The notes below the pieces were generated by a model that did no database searches, had not been told where the DNA came from, and was given only the letters and a program-made list of their open reading frames with translations. Shown piece after piece: positions 8,946 to 19,200 of a stretch of DNA of 64,000 nt. The number at the start of each line of letters is the position of its first letter. Position 1 is the first letter of the stretch. A program made the translations under genes and the position numbers. This DNA is from Streptosporangium canum (GTDB taxonomy: Bacteria > Actinomycetota > Actinomycetes > Streptosporangiales > Streptosporangiaceae), in NCBI RefSeq assembly GCF_900113865.1, contig NZ_FOQY01000031.1, forward strand, positions 1-64,000, in the 5' to 3' direction.

Positions 8946-11119
8946 TTCCCGACTTCTCCGGAATCGGGCTGAAGGGCGAGCCTGTGACGCCGGACCCGGC
9001 CGGATGGGCGCGGGCCGTACGGGAGGCCACCGGCAAGGGACCGGAGGACCTGGTGTGGGAGACGCCCGAGGGGATCGGGGTCAAGCCGCTCTACACGGCC
9101 GCCGATCTGGCCGGGCTGGACTTCCTGGAGACCTACCCGGGCGCCGCGCCGTACCTGCGCGGGCCGTACCCGACCATGTACGTCAACCAGCCGTGGACGA
9201 TCCGGCAGTACGCCGGGTTCTCCACCGCCGAGGAGTCCAACGCCTTCTACCGGCGCAACCTGGCGGCCGGGCAGAAGGGCCTGTCGGTCGCCTTCGACCT
9301 GGCCACCCACCGCGGCTACGACTCCGACCACCCGCGCGTGGCCGGCGACGTGGGCATGGCCGGGGTGGCCATCGACTCCATCTACGACATGCGGCAGCTC
9401 TTCGACGGGATCCCTCTCGACCGGATGAGCGTGTCGATGACCATGAACGGCGCGGTGCTCCCGGTGCTCGCGCTCTACATCGTGGCGGCCGAGGAGCAGG
9501 GGGTGGCGCCCGAGCAGCTCGCGGGGACCATCCAGAACGACATCCTCAAGGAGTTCATGGTCCGCAACACCTACATCTACCCGCCCGACCCGTCGATGCG
9601 CATCATCTCGGACATCTTCTCCTACACCAGCGAGAGGATGCCGAAGTTCAACTCGATCTCGATCTCCGGCTACCACATCCAGGAGGCCGGGGCCACGTGT
9701 GACCTGGAGCTGGCCTACACCCTCGCCGACGGGGTGGAGTACCTGCGGGCGGGCGTCGAGGCGGGGCTCGACGTCGACAGGTTCGCGCCACGCCTGTCGT
9801 TCTTCTGGTGCATCGGCATGAACTTCTTCATGGAGGTCGCCAAGCTGCGGGCCGCCCGGCTGCTCTGGGCGCGCCTGGTGTCCGGATTCGGGGCGAAGAA
9901 CCCCAAGTCGCTGTCGCTGCGGACCCACTCGCAGACCTCCGGCTGGTCGCTCACCGCCCAGGACGTGTTCAACAACGTCGTGCGCACCTGCGTCGAGGCG
10001 ATGGCCGCCACGCAGGGCCACACCCAGTCGCTGCACACCAACGCCCTCGACGAGGCCCTGGCCCTGCCCACGGACTTCTCCGCGCGGATCGCCCGCAACA
10101 CCCAGCTCCTGCTCCAGCAGGAGTCCGGCACCTGCCGGGTGATCGACCCCTGGGGCGGGTCCTACTACGTCGAGCGGCTCACCCACGAGCTGGCCCGCAG
10201 GGCCTGGGGGCACATCGAGGAGGTCGAGGCCGCCGGAGGCATGGCCAAGGCGATCGGCCTGGGGCTGCCGAAGCTCCGCATCGAGGAGGCCGCCGCCCGT
10301 ACCCAGGCGCGCATCGACTCCGGGCGCCAGCCGGTCATCGGCGTCAACAAATACCGGCCCGACGCCGACGAGGCCATCGACGTGCTCAAGGTCGACAACA
10401 CCTCCGTCCGGGACCGGCAGCTCGACAAGCTCCGCCGTCTGCGTGCGGAGCGCGACGCCGGCCAGGTGGCCCAGGCGCTGGAGGCGCTGACCAAAGGCGC
10501 GGCGGGCGACGGCAACCTGCTGGCGCTGTCCATCGAGGCCGCCCGCGCCAAGGCCACGGTCGGGGAGATCTCCGACGCGCTGGAGCGGGTGTTCGGACGG
10601 CACGCCGGTCAGGTCCGTACGATCTCCGGGGTGTACCGCGAGGAGGTGGGCTCGGGCGTGGACGAGGTCCGTACGGCGTGCGCCGAGTTCGAACGGCTGG
10701 AGGGCCGCCGCCCCCGGATCCTGGTGGCCAAGATGGGCCAGGACGGTCACGACCGGGGGCAGAAGGTGATCGCCACCGCCTTCGCCGACCTCGGCTTCGA
10801 CGTCGACGTCGGCCCGCTGTTCCAGACGCCCGAGGAGGTCGCCCGCCAGGCGGTCGAGGCCGACGTGCACGTGGTGGGGGTCTCCTCGCTGGCGGCGGGG
10901 CACCTGACGCTGGTCCCCGCCCTCCGTGAGGCGCTCGCGGAGCTGGGCGCCGGCGACGTCATGATCGTGGTCGGCGGCGTCATCCCGCCGGGCGACTTCG
11001 AGGAGCTGCGCGCCGCCGGAGCCTCCGCGATCTTCCCGCCCGGCACCGTGATCGCCGACGCCGCCCGCGGTCTGCTCGCCGACCTGCTCACCCGGCTGGG
11101 CCATGACGCGGACGCTTGA
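8942..11119 (+). CDS. mutB: Methylmalonyl-CoA mutase large (alpha) subunit
   Basis: The catalytic subunit, 725 residues when started at the ATG that overlaps the mutA stop. The barrel holds the substrate region ([20 protein letters not shown]) and long, highly conserved stretches such as [12 protein letters not shown]. The C-terminal cobalamin domain has the intact base-off/His-on motif DGHDRGQKV and the GGVIPPGD loop. With mutA it makes or consumes methylmalonyl-CoA, linking propionate and odd-chain or branched catabolism to the TCA cycle and to polyketide extender supply. meaB follows with a 17-bp overlap. Confidence 0.95.
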   Translation: MIPDFSGIGLKGEPVTPDPAGWARAVREATGKGPEDLVWETPEGIGVKPLYTAADLAGLDFLETYPGAAPYLRGPYPTMYVNQPWTIRQYAGFSTAEESNAFYRRNLAAGQKGLSVAFDLATHRGYDSDHPRVAGDVGMAGVAIDSIYDMRQLFDGIPLDRMSVSMTMNGAVLPVLALYIVAAEEQGVAPEQLAGTIQNDILKEFMVRNTYIYPPDPSMRIISDIFSYTSERMPKFNSISISGYHIQEAGATCDLELAYTLADGVEYLRAGVEAGLDVDRFAPRLSFFWCIGMNFFMEVAKLRAARLLWARLVSGFGAKNPKSLSLRTHSQTSGWSLTAQDVFNNVVRTCVEAMAATQGHTQSLHTNALDEALALPTDFSARIARNTQLLLQQESGTCRVIDPWGGSYYVERLTHELARRAWGHIEEVEAAGGMAKAIGLGLPKLRIEEAAARTQARIDSGRQPVIGVNKYRPDADEAIDVLKVDNTSVRDRQLDKLRRLRAERDAGQVAQALEALTKGAAGDGNLLALSIEAARAKATVGEISDALERVFGRHAGQVRTISGVYREEVGSGVDEVRTACAEFERLEGRRPRILVAKMGQDGHDRGQKVIATAFADLGFDVDVGPLFQTPEEVARQAVEADVHVVGVSSLAAGHLTLVPALREALAELGAGDVMIVVGGVIPPGDFEELRAAGASAIFPPGTVIADAARGLLADLLTRLGHDADA

Positions 11120-12071
11120 CGACTACCTCCGGGGGGTGAAGGAGGGCTCCCGGACGTGGATCGCCCGGGCGATCACGCTGGTGGAGTCCTCCAGGGCCGA
11201 CCACCGGGACCTGGCCCAGCGGCTGCTGGTCGAGCTGGCCCCGCTGGCCGGGAAGGCGCGCCGGATCGGCGTCACCGGCGTGCCGGGCGTCGGCAAGTCC
11301 ACCTTCATCGACGCCCTCGGCGTGCACCTGACCGGGCAGGGCCACCGGGTGGCGGTGCTCGCCGTCGACCCGTCGTCCACCAGGACGGGGGGCAGCATCC
11401 TCGGCGACAAGACCAGGATGTCCCGCCTGGCGGCCGACCCGGCGGCCTTCATCCGGCCCTCGCCCACCTCGGGCACCCTGGGCGGGGTCACCAAGGCGAC
11501 CCGTGAGGCCATGGTCGTGGTGGAGGCGGCGGGATACGACATCGTGCTCGTGGAGACCGTCGGCGTCGGCCAGTCGGAGACCGCCGTCGCCGACATGGTG
11601 GACACCTTCCTGCTGCTCGCCCTGGCCAGGACCGGCGACCAGCTCCAGGGCATCAAGAAGGGCGTGCTGGAGCTGGCCGACGTGATCGCGGTCAACAAGG
11701 CCGACGGCCCGCACGAGCTGGACGCCAGAAAGGCGGCCAGGGAGCTGGCGGGGGCGCTGCGGCTGCTCCGCTCCGAGCGGGCGGTGCCGGTGCTGACCTG
11801 CAGCGGGCGCGAGGGCACCGGCCTGGAGGAGCTCTGGGGGCAGCTCGTCCGGCACCAGGACGCCATGGCCGCCTCCGGCGAGCTCGCCGCCCGCCGCCGG
11901 CGCCAGCAGGTCGCCTGGACCTGGTCCCTGGTGACCGAGCGCCTGCTGTCCAGGCTCCGCGCGCACCCCGATGTCGCCGCCATCACGGCCGAGGTCGAGC
12001 GGGACGTGCAGGCCGGGCTCCTGACGCCCTCCCTCGCCGCCGACCGTCTGCTGGCGGCCTTCAAACACTGA
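11103..12071 (+). CDS. meaB: MeaB/ArgK-type GTPase chaperone of methylmalonyl-CoA mutase
   Basis: A 322-residue G3E-family P-loop GTPase that protects and loads the adenosylcobalamin mutase. Motifs are Walker [11 protein letters not shown], the [18 protein letters not shown] segment characteristic of Mea[11 protein letters not shown] (G3 region) and NKAD (G4). The C-terminal helix region is the dimerisation arm. Its start overlaps the mutB end by 17 bp, giving a mutA-mutB-meaB operon. Confidence 0.93.
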   Translation: MTRTLDDYLRGVKEGSRTWIARAITLVESSRADHRDLAQRLLVELAPLAGKARRIGVTGVPGVGKSTFIDALGVHLTGQGHRVAVLAVDPSSTRTGGSILGDKTRMSRLAADPAAFIRPSPTSGTLGGVTKATREAMVVVEAAGYDIVLVETVGVGQSETAVADMVDTFLLLALARTGDQLQGIKKGVLELADVIAVNKADGPHELDARKAARELAGALRLLRSERAVPVLTCSGREGTGLEELWGQLVRHQDAMAASGELAARRRRQQVAWTWSLVTERLLSRLRAHPDVAAITAEVERDVQAGLLTPSLAADRLLAAFKH

Positions 12072-12525
12072 CGCGGAGAGCTCGACAGAATTGGCCGGAT
12101 CCGGCCAAGGGGCCCACAAATGTGCACTCATGACTACATTGGGTGACTTTTAGTCAAAAATCGAGATGCCGCATTCGCTCTATACCACATGAAATCTCGG
12201 TTAATTACGCAATTATTTCGCGCATCAGTGGATCATTGCTCTACTTCAACCTTGATCACGGATGGCGGAACATGGAATACTTCGCCCGAAGAGTCATGAA
12301 ACACGTAATAAGCACTCTTTGGCTACGCGAGTGTGAGAAGGCGCATGACGAGGCGCGGGAAGGTCGCCGAAGGGCTGTCAGTCGACCGGCCCTGACCTGC
12401 TCCCCGTGCGGGATGGACCACAACGCAGTGGCCCGGCCCCGGATCGCGCCCCTGCGGTCGGTGTCCGCCGAGTGCGGTTCTCATGCTGCGCGGGCTCGCA
12501 TCACACGAAGTGGGAGAGCGTGGCA
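12072..12525. other. AT-richer intergenic region before the terpene operon
   Basis: These 454 bp between meaB and the P450 gene are clearly less GC-rich than their surroundings, especially 12130-12310. An ORF runs across (12143-12688) but has none of the codon bias of its neighbours, no ribosome-binding site, and overlaps the P450 start. I read the region as noncoding promoter and leader sequence for the P450-terpene synthase operon, possibly marking the boundary of transferred DNA. No specific promoter can be assigned with confidence. Confidence 0.5.
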
Positions 12526-13899
12526 ATGTCGATCGACGTGGGAGCCGGACGGGTCAGGAGCGTTCCGCTCCATCGTGCTCTGCCGAGGTTCGCCAGGGAG
12601 CCGGCGAACGTGCTGGCCGACCTTGCGAGGCAGGCCGGGGGAGGGGTCGTCCGTCTGGGCCTGGGGCCGTTCCGCCCCTACCTCGTGACCCATCCCGACC
12701 ACGTCCGGCAGGTGCTGCGGGCCGACTGGGTGAACTACCGGCGCGAGGGCATGTTCTGGCGGCCGCTGCGGCGACTCCTCGGAGACGGCGTCCTCGGCGA
12801 GGGCACGTCGTGGGAGACCAGCAGAAAGGTTCTGCAGCCCCTGTTCACCGCGCGATACGTCGCAACGCTTGCCGAGGAGATGGCGCGAACGATCACTGCG
12901 CGCATCGAGGAGCTGGACGGGCACGCCCGGACGGGGCGGCCTGTCGACGCCGCCGAAGAGATGCAGAACATCATCAACCGGGCCGTCATACAGGTTCTCT
13001 TCGGTGACAAGATCACCCATGAGGACGGGGAGCGGCTCGGGCCCGCCTACGACACGGCTGCGACCTCGGCCAACTTCCGGCTGCTCATGCCGTTCGTCCC
13101 CTACTCCGTCCGGGTGCCCGGTGACAGAGCCTTCATGAATGCCGTCAAGACGGTCGACGACGTGGTCTTCCCGCTGATCCGGAGGACACGAGCCGATCCC
13201 GACGGTGGCTCCGACGTCGTCTCCGCGCTCTGCCTGGCTCGGGGGGAGGACGGCGCCGAGATCGGCGACCGGCAGATCCGCGACGACCTGGTCAGCGTCT
13301 ACGGCGCCGCAGCGGAGTCCACCGCCTCGACCCTGACCTGGCTGTGGCCGCTGCTGGACGCCCACCCGGAGGTGGCGGCCCGGCTCCACGACGAGATCGG
13401 CCGCGTGGTCGGCGCAGGACCGGTCACGGCCGCGCACCTGCCCGAGCTGCGCTATACCCGCATGGTCCTGCAGGAACTGATGCGCTTGTATCCGGCGGGG
13501 TGGATCTCTCCCCGGATGGCCATGGAGTCCGCGGAGCTCGGCGGGGTGCGGATCGAGGCGGGCTCGCAAGTGCTGATCAGCCCCTACGCCACGCACCGGC
13601 TGGAGGCGTTCTGGGAGCGCCCGTCGGAGTTCGACCCCGGGCGGTTCGCGCCCGGAGACCAGGAGCGCAGGCACAAGTACTCCTACTTCCCCTTCGGCGG
13701 CGGCCCGCACCAATGCCTGGGCCAGCACCTGTTCTACCTCGTGGCGTCACTCCTGGTCGCGACCTTCCTCAGCCGGTTCCGCCCCACGCTCCGCACCCCC
13801 GGGCCGTTCACCCAGGCCCCGGCCGCCTCGCTGCGTCCCCGGCAGAAGGTCGAGCTGGACCTGCTGCCCGTCGAGCGCGTCTCGGGTGAGGTCCGATGA
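12526..13899 (+). CDS. Cytochrome P450, probable terpene oxygenase
   Basis: A 457-residue soluble bacterial P450 that would hydroxylate or oxidise the terpene made by the next two genes. Motifs: I-helix YGAAAESTAS (an AxxES variant of the AGxxT motif), K-helix ExxR in QELMRL, the WERPSEFDPGRF segment, and the heme loop FPFGGGPHQCLGQ with its cysteine ligand. The ATG at 12526 has GGGAGAG 7 nt upstream; a GTG 6 nt earlier is an alternative. Its stop overlaps the terpene synthase start (ATGA), so the genes are translationally coupled. No redox partner gene is adjacent. Confidence 0.9.
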   Translation: MSIDVGAGRVRSVPLHRALPRFAREPANVLADLARQAGGGVVRLGLGPFRPYLVTHPDHVRQVLRADWVNYRREGMFWRPLRRLLGDGVLGEGTSWETSRKVLQPLFTARYVATLAEEMARTITARIEELDGHARTGRPVDAAEEMQNIINRAVIQVLFGDKITHEDGERLGPAYDTAATSANFRLLMPFVPYSVRVPGDRAFMNAVKTVDDVVFPLIRRTRADPDGGSDVVSALCLARGEDGAEIGDRQIRDDLVSVYGAAAESTASTLTWLWPLLDAHPEVAARLHDEIGRVVGAGPVTAAHLPELRYTRMVLQELMRLYPAGWISPRMAMESAELGGVRIEAGSQVLISPYATHRLEAFWERPSEFDPGRFAPGDQERRHKYSYFPFGGGPHQCLGQHLFYLVASLLVATFLSRFRPTLRTPGPFTQAPAASLRPRQKVELDLLPVERVSGEVR

Positions 13900-14780
13900 C
13901 GGACCCGACCAGTCTCGCCGCGTGGCCGGCGGCCACCATCAGCGGGACCGTCTGCGCCGTGGCCGGACAGTCCCAGCGGGACATGCGTGAATGGGCGGCG
14001 GCCTATCCGGGCCTGTTCTCCGCCAAGCCGTTCGACGGGGCCCTTTACAGCACCCTGTCGCTGGCCATGGCGTTCAGCGGGCCCTGGTTCACCGCCGAGC
14101 AACTCCGTATGGCCAACAAGGTCTGCCTGTGGGCGTTCGGCCTGGACTGGCTCGTCGACTACGTCGCTACCTCACAGGAAGAGGTGGACGGCATCGCGCG
14201 GCGCTGCCTGGACGTGGCCGCGGGCGCCCCGTCCGTGCCCGGCGACGACCTCACCCGCCTGCTGGCCGACATCCGCGACGAGCTCGCCGCCTCGCCCGCC
14301 TCCCCGGTGCTCGGGCCCGTCTGGCGGGAGGAGCTCGGGCGGATGCTGGAGGCGATGCTGAAGGAGTGGCGCTGGAAGAGCACGAAAGCCACGCCGACCT
14401 TCGAAGAGTATCTCGCCAACGCCGACAACCTGGGCTTCTGCTTCGCCTTCGCGGCCCACTGGCTGCACACCACGGGCCCGGAGGACGCCGCGGACCTCGG
14501 CCAGGTCCGGGAGGCGAGCCGGGCGGTGCAGCGGGTGATCCGCCTCCTCAATGACCTGGGCACCTACGAGCGTGACCTGCTCTGGGGCGATCTCAACGCC
14601 CTGCTGCTCGGCGCCGGCCGCGCCGAGGTCGAGCGGCTGATCGCCGAACTCGCCGGACGGAGCCGGGAGCTGATCGCCCCGCTCCGGTCGACCCATCCCG
14701 AGCTGGCCGGTTACCTGGAACGGCAGATGGACTTCTGCGCGGGCTTCTACCGGGTGGCCGACTACTGGGGCACGTTGTGA
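13896..14780 (+). CDS. Class I terpene synthase family protein
   Basis: A 294-residue all-helical terpene cyclase. The NSE-type metal motif is visible as NDLGTYERD, with Thr for Ser and Asp for Glu. The first aspartate-rich motif appears as LDWLVDY, i.e. D-x-x-x-D rather than DDxxD, so one canonical metal ligand is replaced. It sits between a P450 and a class II cyclase, overlapping both by 4 nt. The expected role is ionisation of the diphosphate made by the class II partner. The family is well supported; the diterpene substrate is inferred from the neighbour. Confidence 0.8.
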   Translation: MTDPTSLAAWPAATISGTVCAVAGQSQRDMREWAAAYPGLFSAKPFDGALYSTLSLAMAFSGPWFTAEQLRMANKVCLWAFGLDWLVDYVATSQEEVDGIARRCLDVAAGAPSVPGDDLTRLLADIRDELAASPASPVLGPVWREELGRMLEAMLKEWRWKSTKATPTFEEYLANADNLGFCFAFAAHWLHTTGPEDAADLGQVREASRAVQRVIRLLNDLGTYERDLLWGDLNALLLGAGRAEVERLIAELAGRSRELIAPLRSTHPELAGYLERQMDFCAGFYRVADYWGTL

Positions 14781-16420
14781 GCGTCGACGATCTTCTTGCG
14801 GCGCCGTACCCGGTTTCCGGGGAGATCGACGTGGTCGCCGCGGCGCGTGAACTGGTCGCAGGGCTCGTGGCCGAGCCATGGGGCCAGGCCTCGGCATCGG
14901 TCTACGAGACCGGGCGGTTGGTGAGCCTGGCCCCATGGCTGCGCGGCCACGCCGCACGCGTCAGGTTCCTGCTGGCGGCCCAGCGGGTGGACGGCGGCTG
15001 GGGCGCTTCTGGTGGCTACGCCCTGGTCCCGACCCTCAGCGCGACCGAGGCGCTCGCCGCCGAACTGCGGCGCGGGGCCCCCGGCTCCGAGCACGACATC
15101 CTGGCCAAGGCCGTCGACCGGGGGCTGGAGTCGCTGCGGAGCCAACTGAACGCTGAGAGCTCGCCGCTCCTGCCCGACATGCCCGCCGTCGAGCTCATCG
15201 CGCCGGCCCTGATCTCCATGATCAACGGATATCTGGGGGAGGGCGGCGGGCGGCTGGAGGTCCCGACCGGCATGGACGAGGCCAAGCTGTCGGTGATCCG
15301 GATGCGGCTGGCGTCGGGTGCGGCGGTGCCACAGAAGCTGGTCCACGCGCTGGAGGTGGCGGGCGAGGCGGCGGTCGCCGCCCCCGAGGTGAGTCCCAGC
15401 CCGATCGGGACGGCCGGGACAGTGTCCGCAAGGGCTGGAACGGGCGGGGGCCCCGCAGCGGTGGCCGCGACCATCGGGGCCTCTCCCGCGGCTGGGGCCG
15501 CGTGGCTGGGCGCGGCGGGAGCGCACGATCCCGACGCCCCCGTGCGGCGGTATCTGGAGGAGGTCGTGGACAGGTCCGGGGGGCCGGTGCCGTGCGCGCT
15601 GCCCATCACTGTGTTCGAACGGGGATGGGTGCTGAGCTGGCTACGGCGCGCGGGCATCCCCGTGGCCGTGCCGCCGCAGCTCGTCGGCGACCTGATCGAG
15701 GCGCTCGGTCCGGAGGGCAGCCCGGCGGGACCGGGACTGCCGTTGGACGCCGACACCACTTCCGTGGCGCTGTACGCGCTGGCGCTGCTGGGAGCCGGGC
15801 GCGAGCCCGACTGCCTGTGGCCGTACGAGACCAGCACCCACTTCTGTACCTGGCGCGGAGAGGAGGGGGCGTCGCCGACGGTCAACGCGCACGTGCTCGA
15901 CGCCTTCGGCGAGTACCTGCGCCGCGTCCCCGGCCCCTCGCCTCGTTATGAGGCCGCCGTGGGCAGGCTGGCGGCCTGGCTACGAGACCACCAGCGGGCG
16001 GAGGGAAGTTGGCAGGACCGCTGGCACGCCTCGCCGTACTACGCGACGGCCTGCTGCGCGCTCGCCCTGGAGAGCTTCGGCGGCGAGGACTCGGCGGACG
16101 CGGTGGGCGGGGCCGTGCGCTGGGTGCTCGGCACCCAGCGCGAGGACGGATCGTGGGGCCGGTGGGAAGGGACGGCGGAGGAGACCGCCTACGCCTTGCA
16201 GACCCTGCTGCTGACCACCGCGGCGAGCGGGGAAGAGCGGGCGGAGGCCGTGGAGCGTGGATACCGCTATCTCTGGGGCTCCGTCAGCGACCGGGGCGTG
16301 CCGGTCAGCATGCCGCCGCTCTGGCATGACAAGGATCTCTACGTACCGGTGGCGGTCGTCCGGGCCGCGATCCTGGGGGCGTTGCATCTGGCGCGGCACC
16401 CTTCCCCCGCGGGTGGGTGA
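14777..16420 (+). CDS. Class II diterpene cyclase-like (prenyl diphosphate cyclase)
   Basis: A 547-residue alpha-barrel protein of the class II terpene cyclase/squalene-hopene cyclase superfamily. QW-like repeats are visible (QRVDGGWGASGGY, HQRAEGSWQDRWH, QREDGSWGRWEG). The catalytic motif reads PLDADTTS, so the DxDD acid motif has become DxDT; the middle aspartate, which supplies the proton in this family, is kept. Such enzymes cyclise geranylgeranyl diphosphate to copalyl- or halimadienyl-type diphosphates without releasing diphosphate, and a class I partner finishes the reaction. Start GTG overlaps the preceding stop. No GGPP synthase lies nearby. Confidence 0.78.
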   Translation: MSVDDLLAAPYPVSGEIDVVAAARELVAGLVAEPWGQASASVYETGRLVSLAPWLRGHAARVRFLLAAQRVDGGWGASGGYALVPTLSATEALAAELRRGAPGSEHDILAKAVDRGLESLRSQLNAESSPLLPDMPAVELIAPALISMINGYLGEGGGRLEVPTGMDEAKLSVIRMRLASGAAVPQKLVHALEVAGEAAVAAPEVSPSPIGTAGTVSARAGTGGGPAAVAATIGASPAAGAAWLGAAGAHDPDAPVRRYLEEVVDRSGGPVPCALPITVFERGWVLSWLRRAGIPVAVPPQLVGDLIEALGPEGSPAGPGLPLDADTTSVALYALALLGAGREPDCLWPYETSTHFCTWRGEEGASPTVNAHVLDAFGEYLRRVPGPSPRYEAAVGRLAAWLRDHQRAEGSWQDRWHASPYYATACCALALESFGGEDSADAVGGAVRWVLGTQREDGSWGRWEGTAEETAYALQTLLLTTAASGEERAEAVERGYRYLWGSVSDRGVPVSMPPLWHDKDLYVPVAVVRAAILGALHLARHPSPAGG

Positions 16421-16577
16421 CCCGGACCCCCGGTGGACCTTCCCACATATTTGATAGGAGAAGTTAGGGTCAAAAAGGACAGATGGCTACATCTGGCCAA
16501 TGTTGCCTTGAGTGTATTTGGCGACATTGCTAGGGTTCACCGGGTGCAACGCGAGCTGTGTCGCTAATTCGGGCGAT

Positions 16578-16606
16578 TTGACAACGGTTGGCTCAGCCGG
16601 TTATTC
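16578..16606 (+). promoter_or_regulatory. Possible promoter of the conservon
   Basis: TTGACA at 16578-16583 is followed after exactly 17 nt by TTATTC, about 60 bp before the cvnA start. The -35 box is perfect and the -10 is weak. The whole 16421-16656 interval is relatively AT-rich, as expected for a promoter region. Confidence 0.35.
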
Positions 16607-16665
16607 GCGCGCTAAACGACATGGATCGTACGTGACTTTCTTTCACTTTCACCAGGATGGGTGCT

Positions 16666-19104
16666 ATGCGCTTGCGTAACGCGCGTTTGCGGACCAAGGT
16701 CGCGGCACTGCTGGTGTCACTTGCCGCTCTCTGGGCGTTCACCGCGTGGGTCACGATCCGTGACGGCCTGAACATCCTGGGCGTGGCCACGCTCGACGCA
16801 GGCATCGCCCAGCCTAGTGAACAGCTCCTGGTCGAGCTCCAGACGGAGCGGCGGCTCAGCCTGGTAGTCCTCGGGGAAGCCGGCACCACCCGCACGCACC
16901 GCGGGGCGCTGGACGCCCAACGCAAGCGGACCGAGGCGGCCATCGCCGACTTCCGCGAGCTCGCGAGCGGCGGCAACGTGCGGCTACTGGCGAGCGAGAC
17001 TCTCAACCGGCGCCTGGACGAGGCGTTCCAGCGGCTGGACGGGCTCGCCGCCGGCCGTAAGACGGTCGACGGCGGGCGGGCGGACCGGCTCCGGGTGGCC
17101 GCGGCGTTCACCGACATCATCGACTCCGTCTACCGCACCTACGACTCGATGGCGACGCTGGACGACGAGGCGATCGCCAAGGACACCCGCACGCTCATCG
17201 AGCTGGCCCGGGCCCGGGAACTGCTCGCCCGTGAAGACGCCCTGGCGGCGGGCGCTCTGACCGCCGGTCGTCTCACCGAAGCCGAACGTGCCCTGTTCAC
17301 GCAGGTCGTAGGAGCCCAGCGATTCCTCATCGGCAGGGCGGTGGACGAACTGCCCTCCGCCGAGCACGCGGCCTACCAGAGGCTGGCCGGCAGCGAGGCG
17401 TTCACCCGCCTGCGCGCCATGGAAGACCAGCTCATCCAGGGCGTCCAGGCGGGGCTGCCGGGGACCGTCGACGCCGAACGGTGGGCCTCCGCCACCCAGA
17501 CCGTGTTGTCGGCGCTGCAGGACACCGTGGTGACAGGTGGCGACGGGATCGTCGATCGGGCCACCCCGGTGGCGACCGGTGTCATCGTACGGCTCACGCT
17601 GGCCGGCGGCCTGGGCCTGCTGGCCGTCATCGCCTCTGTCGTCCTCTCCATCACCACGGCCCGGGCCCTGGTCCAGCAGCTTGAGAAGCTCCGTCTCGCG
17701 GCCTGGGAGCTGGCCAACCAGCGGCTGCCGAGCGTGGTGGAGCGGATCGGCCACGGCGAGGAGGTGGACGTCGCGGCCGAGGCGCCGCCGCTGGAGTTCG
17801 GCGACGACCAGATCGGCCACGTCGGCCAGGCGTTCAACGCCATGCAGCGGACCGCCATCAAGGTCGCGGCCGAGCAGGCCCAGCTCCGGCGCGACATCGC
17901 CGACATTCTGCGCAACCTCGCCCGCCGTACCCAGTCACTCGTCCACCGCCAGCTGAGCGTGCTGGACGTCATGGAGCGGCGGGAGAACGACCCGCAGGAA
18001 CTCCGCGACCTGTTCCGGCTCGACCACCTGGCCACCCGCATGCGCCGCTATGCGGAGAACCTCCTGGTCCTGTCCGGTGCGTCGCCCGGCCGCGCATGGC
18101 GCGACTCGGTCCCGATGATCGACGTGGTCCGCGGCGCGCTGGCCGAGATCGAGGACTACACCCGAGTGGACGTGCTGCCCCTGGGGGACGCCGAGCTGGA
18201 CGGGCGGGCCGTGGGTGACGTCATCCACCTGGTCGCCGAGCTGGTCGAGAACGCAGCCTCCTTCTCCCCGCCCTACACGACGGTTCAGGTCAGCGGGCAC
18301 GTCGTGGCCCACGGATACGCACTGGAGATCGAGGACCGGGGCCTGGGCATGAGCCCGGAGGACATCGCCGACGCCAACCAGCGGATCGCCAATCCTCCGG
18401 AGCTCAAGCTGTCGGGCAACGCCCGCCTGGGGTTGTACGTGGTCAGCAGGCTGGCCGAGCGCCACGAGATCCGGGTGACGTTCAAGGCCTCGCCGTACGG
18501 TGGCACGACGGTCGTCGTCCTGGTGCCGCAGGAACTCATCACGGAGCCCGCAGAGCCCGAGGCCCCCGTCGTGGTCGGTGTCCCGCGGGCCCGCACGGCG
18601 ATCACCGGTGCGACGGCGGACGAGATGCGCGCCGCCGCGCTCCGCGACCGGGACGCCGACCCGCTGGGAATCGCCGACGGCACCAGGTCGTCCGGCGAGC
18701 GGGGAGAAGCCCTTGGCCGGCCCGTCCGGGTGAAGCCGCCCGAGCCGCGGGAGACCGCGCGGCCGGTCGCGGGCCGCCACACGGTCGCCGGCGGTCACGA
18801 TGTCCCCGAGGGGCCCGGTGGCACCCCCGCGTCCGCGTTGCCCCCCGTGCTGCCCCCGCCCGACACCAGCCACACACCGGGCGGTCTGCCGCGCCGCGTT
18901 CCCCAGACGCACCTCGCCGCTCCGCTGCAGGTTGACGAGCCGGCACCCGCGCCGGCCCCCGACGACGGCGAGGATCGCTCGCCGGAGGCGATCCGCGCGG
19001 CCATGGCGTCGTTCCAGGAGGGCACTCGCCGGGGCCGCTCCGACGCCGCCCAACTGCTGACCGAGGACGCCGGACCCGCCGACGGAGGCGACTCCCGGAT
19101 GTGA
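16666..19104 (+). CDS. cvnA: Conservon sensor histidine kinase-like protein (CvnA)
   Basis: The membrane sensor of a conservon, about 812 residues. A transmembrane helix at residues 8-28 and another near 300-325 bracket a long extracellular nitrate-sensor-like (NIT) helical domain; a HAMP linker and an ATPase domain follow (LVAELVENAASFSPP as N-box, EDRGLGMSPED and GNARLGLYVVSRLAERH as G-boxes). The last 180 residues are a disordered Pro/Ala tail. I prefer the ATG at 16666, which has AGGATGG 5 nt upstream, over the ATG at 16657. In conservons the sensor works with CvnB-D as a membrane-bound, G-protein-like complex. Confidence 0.88.
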   Translation: MRLRNARLRTKVAALLVSLAALWAFTAWVTIRDGLNILGVATLDAGIAQPSEQLLVELQTERRLSLVVLGEAGTTRTHRGALDAQRKRTEAAIADFRELASGGNVRLLASETLNRRLDEAFQRLDGLAAGRKTVDGGRADRLRVAAAFTDIIDSVYRTYDSMATLDDEAIAKDTRTLIELARARELLAREDALAAGALTAGRLTEAERALFTQVVGAQRFLIGRAVDELPSAEHAAYQRLAGSEAFTRLRAMEDQLIQGVQAGLPGTVDAERWASATQTVLSALQDTVVTGGDGIVDRATPVATGVIVRLTLAGGLGLLAVIASVVLSITTARALVQQLEKLRLAAWELANQRLPSVVERIGHGEEVDVAAEAPPLEFGDDQIGHVGQAFNAMQRTAIKVAAEQAQLRRDIADILRNLARRTQSLVHRQLSVLDVMERRENDPQELRDLFRLDHLATRMRRYAENLLVLSGASPGRAWRDSVPMIDVVRGALAEIEDYTRVDVLPLGDAELDGRAVGDVIHLVAELVENAASFSPPYTTVQVSGHVVAHGYALEIEDRGLGMSPEDIADANQRIANPPELKLSGNARLGLYVVSRLAERHEIRVTFKASPYGGTTVVVLVPQELITEPAEPEAPVVVGVPRARTAITGATADEMRAAALRDRDADPLGIADGTRSSGERGEALGRPVRVKPPEPRETARPVAGRHTVAGGHDVPEGPGGTPASALPPVLPPPDTSHTPGGLPRRVPQTHLAAPLQVDEPAPAPAPDDGEDRSPEAIRAAMASFQEGTRRGRSDAAQLLTEDAGPADGGDSRM

Positions 19105-19200
19105 CCCCAGTGACGATCTTGATCCGCGCGTGCCCGGCGGGCACAGATGAGCCGCCAAGGGCAGGCGACCGAAGGCCCGCCAGCAGAAAGAGGACAACGA

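Noticed and set aside
7955-11119. 1054-codon ORF as one large mutase protein
   Set aside because: The first part is an out-of-frame reading of mutA; the mutB start at 8942 overlaps the mutA stop and gives the normal family length.
12143-12688. ORF of 181 codons upstream of and overlapping the P450 gene
   Set aside because: No ribosome-binding site, no codon bias like the neighbouring genes, no recognisable motif, and it overlaps the better supported P450 start.
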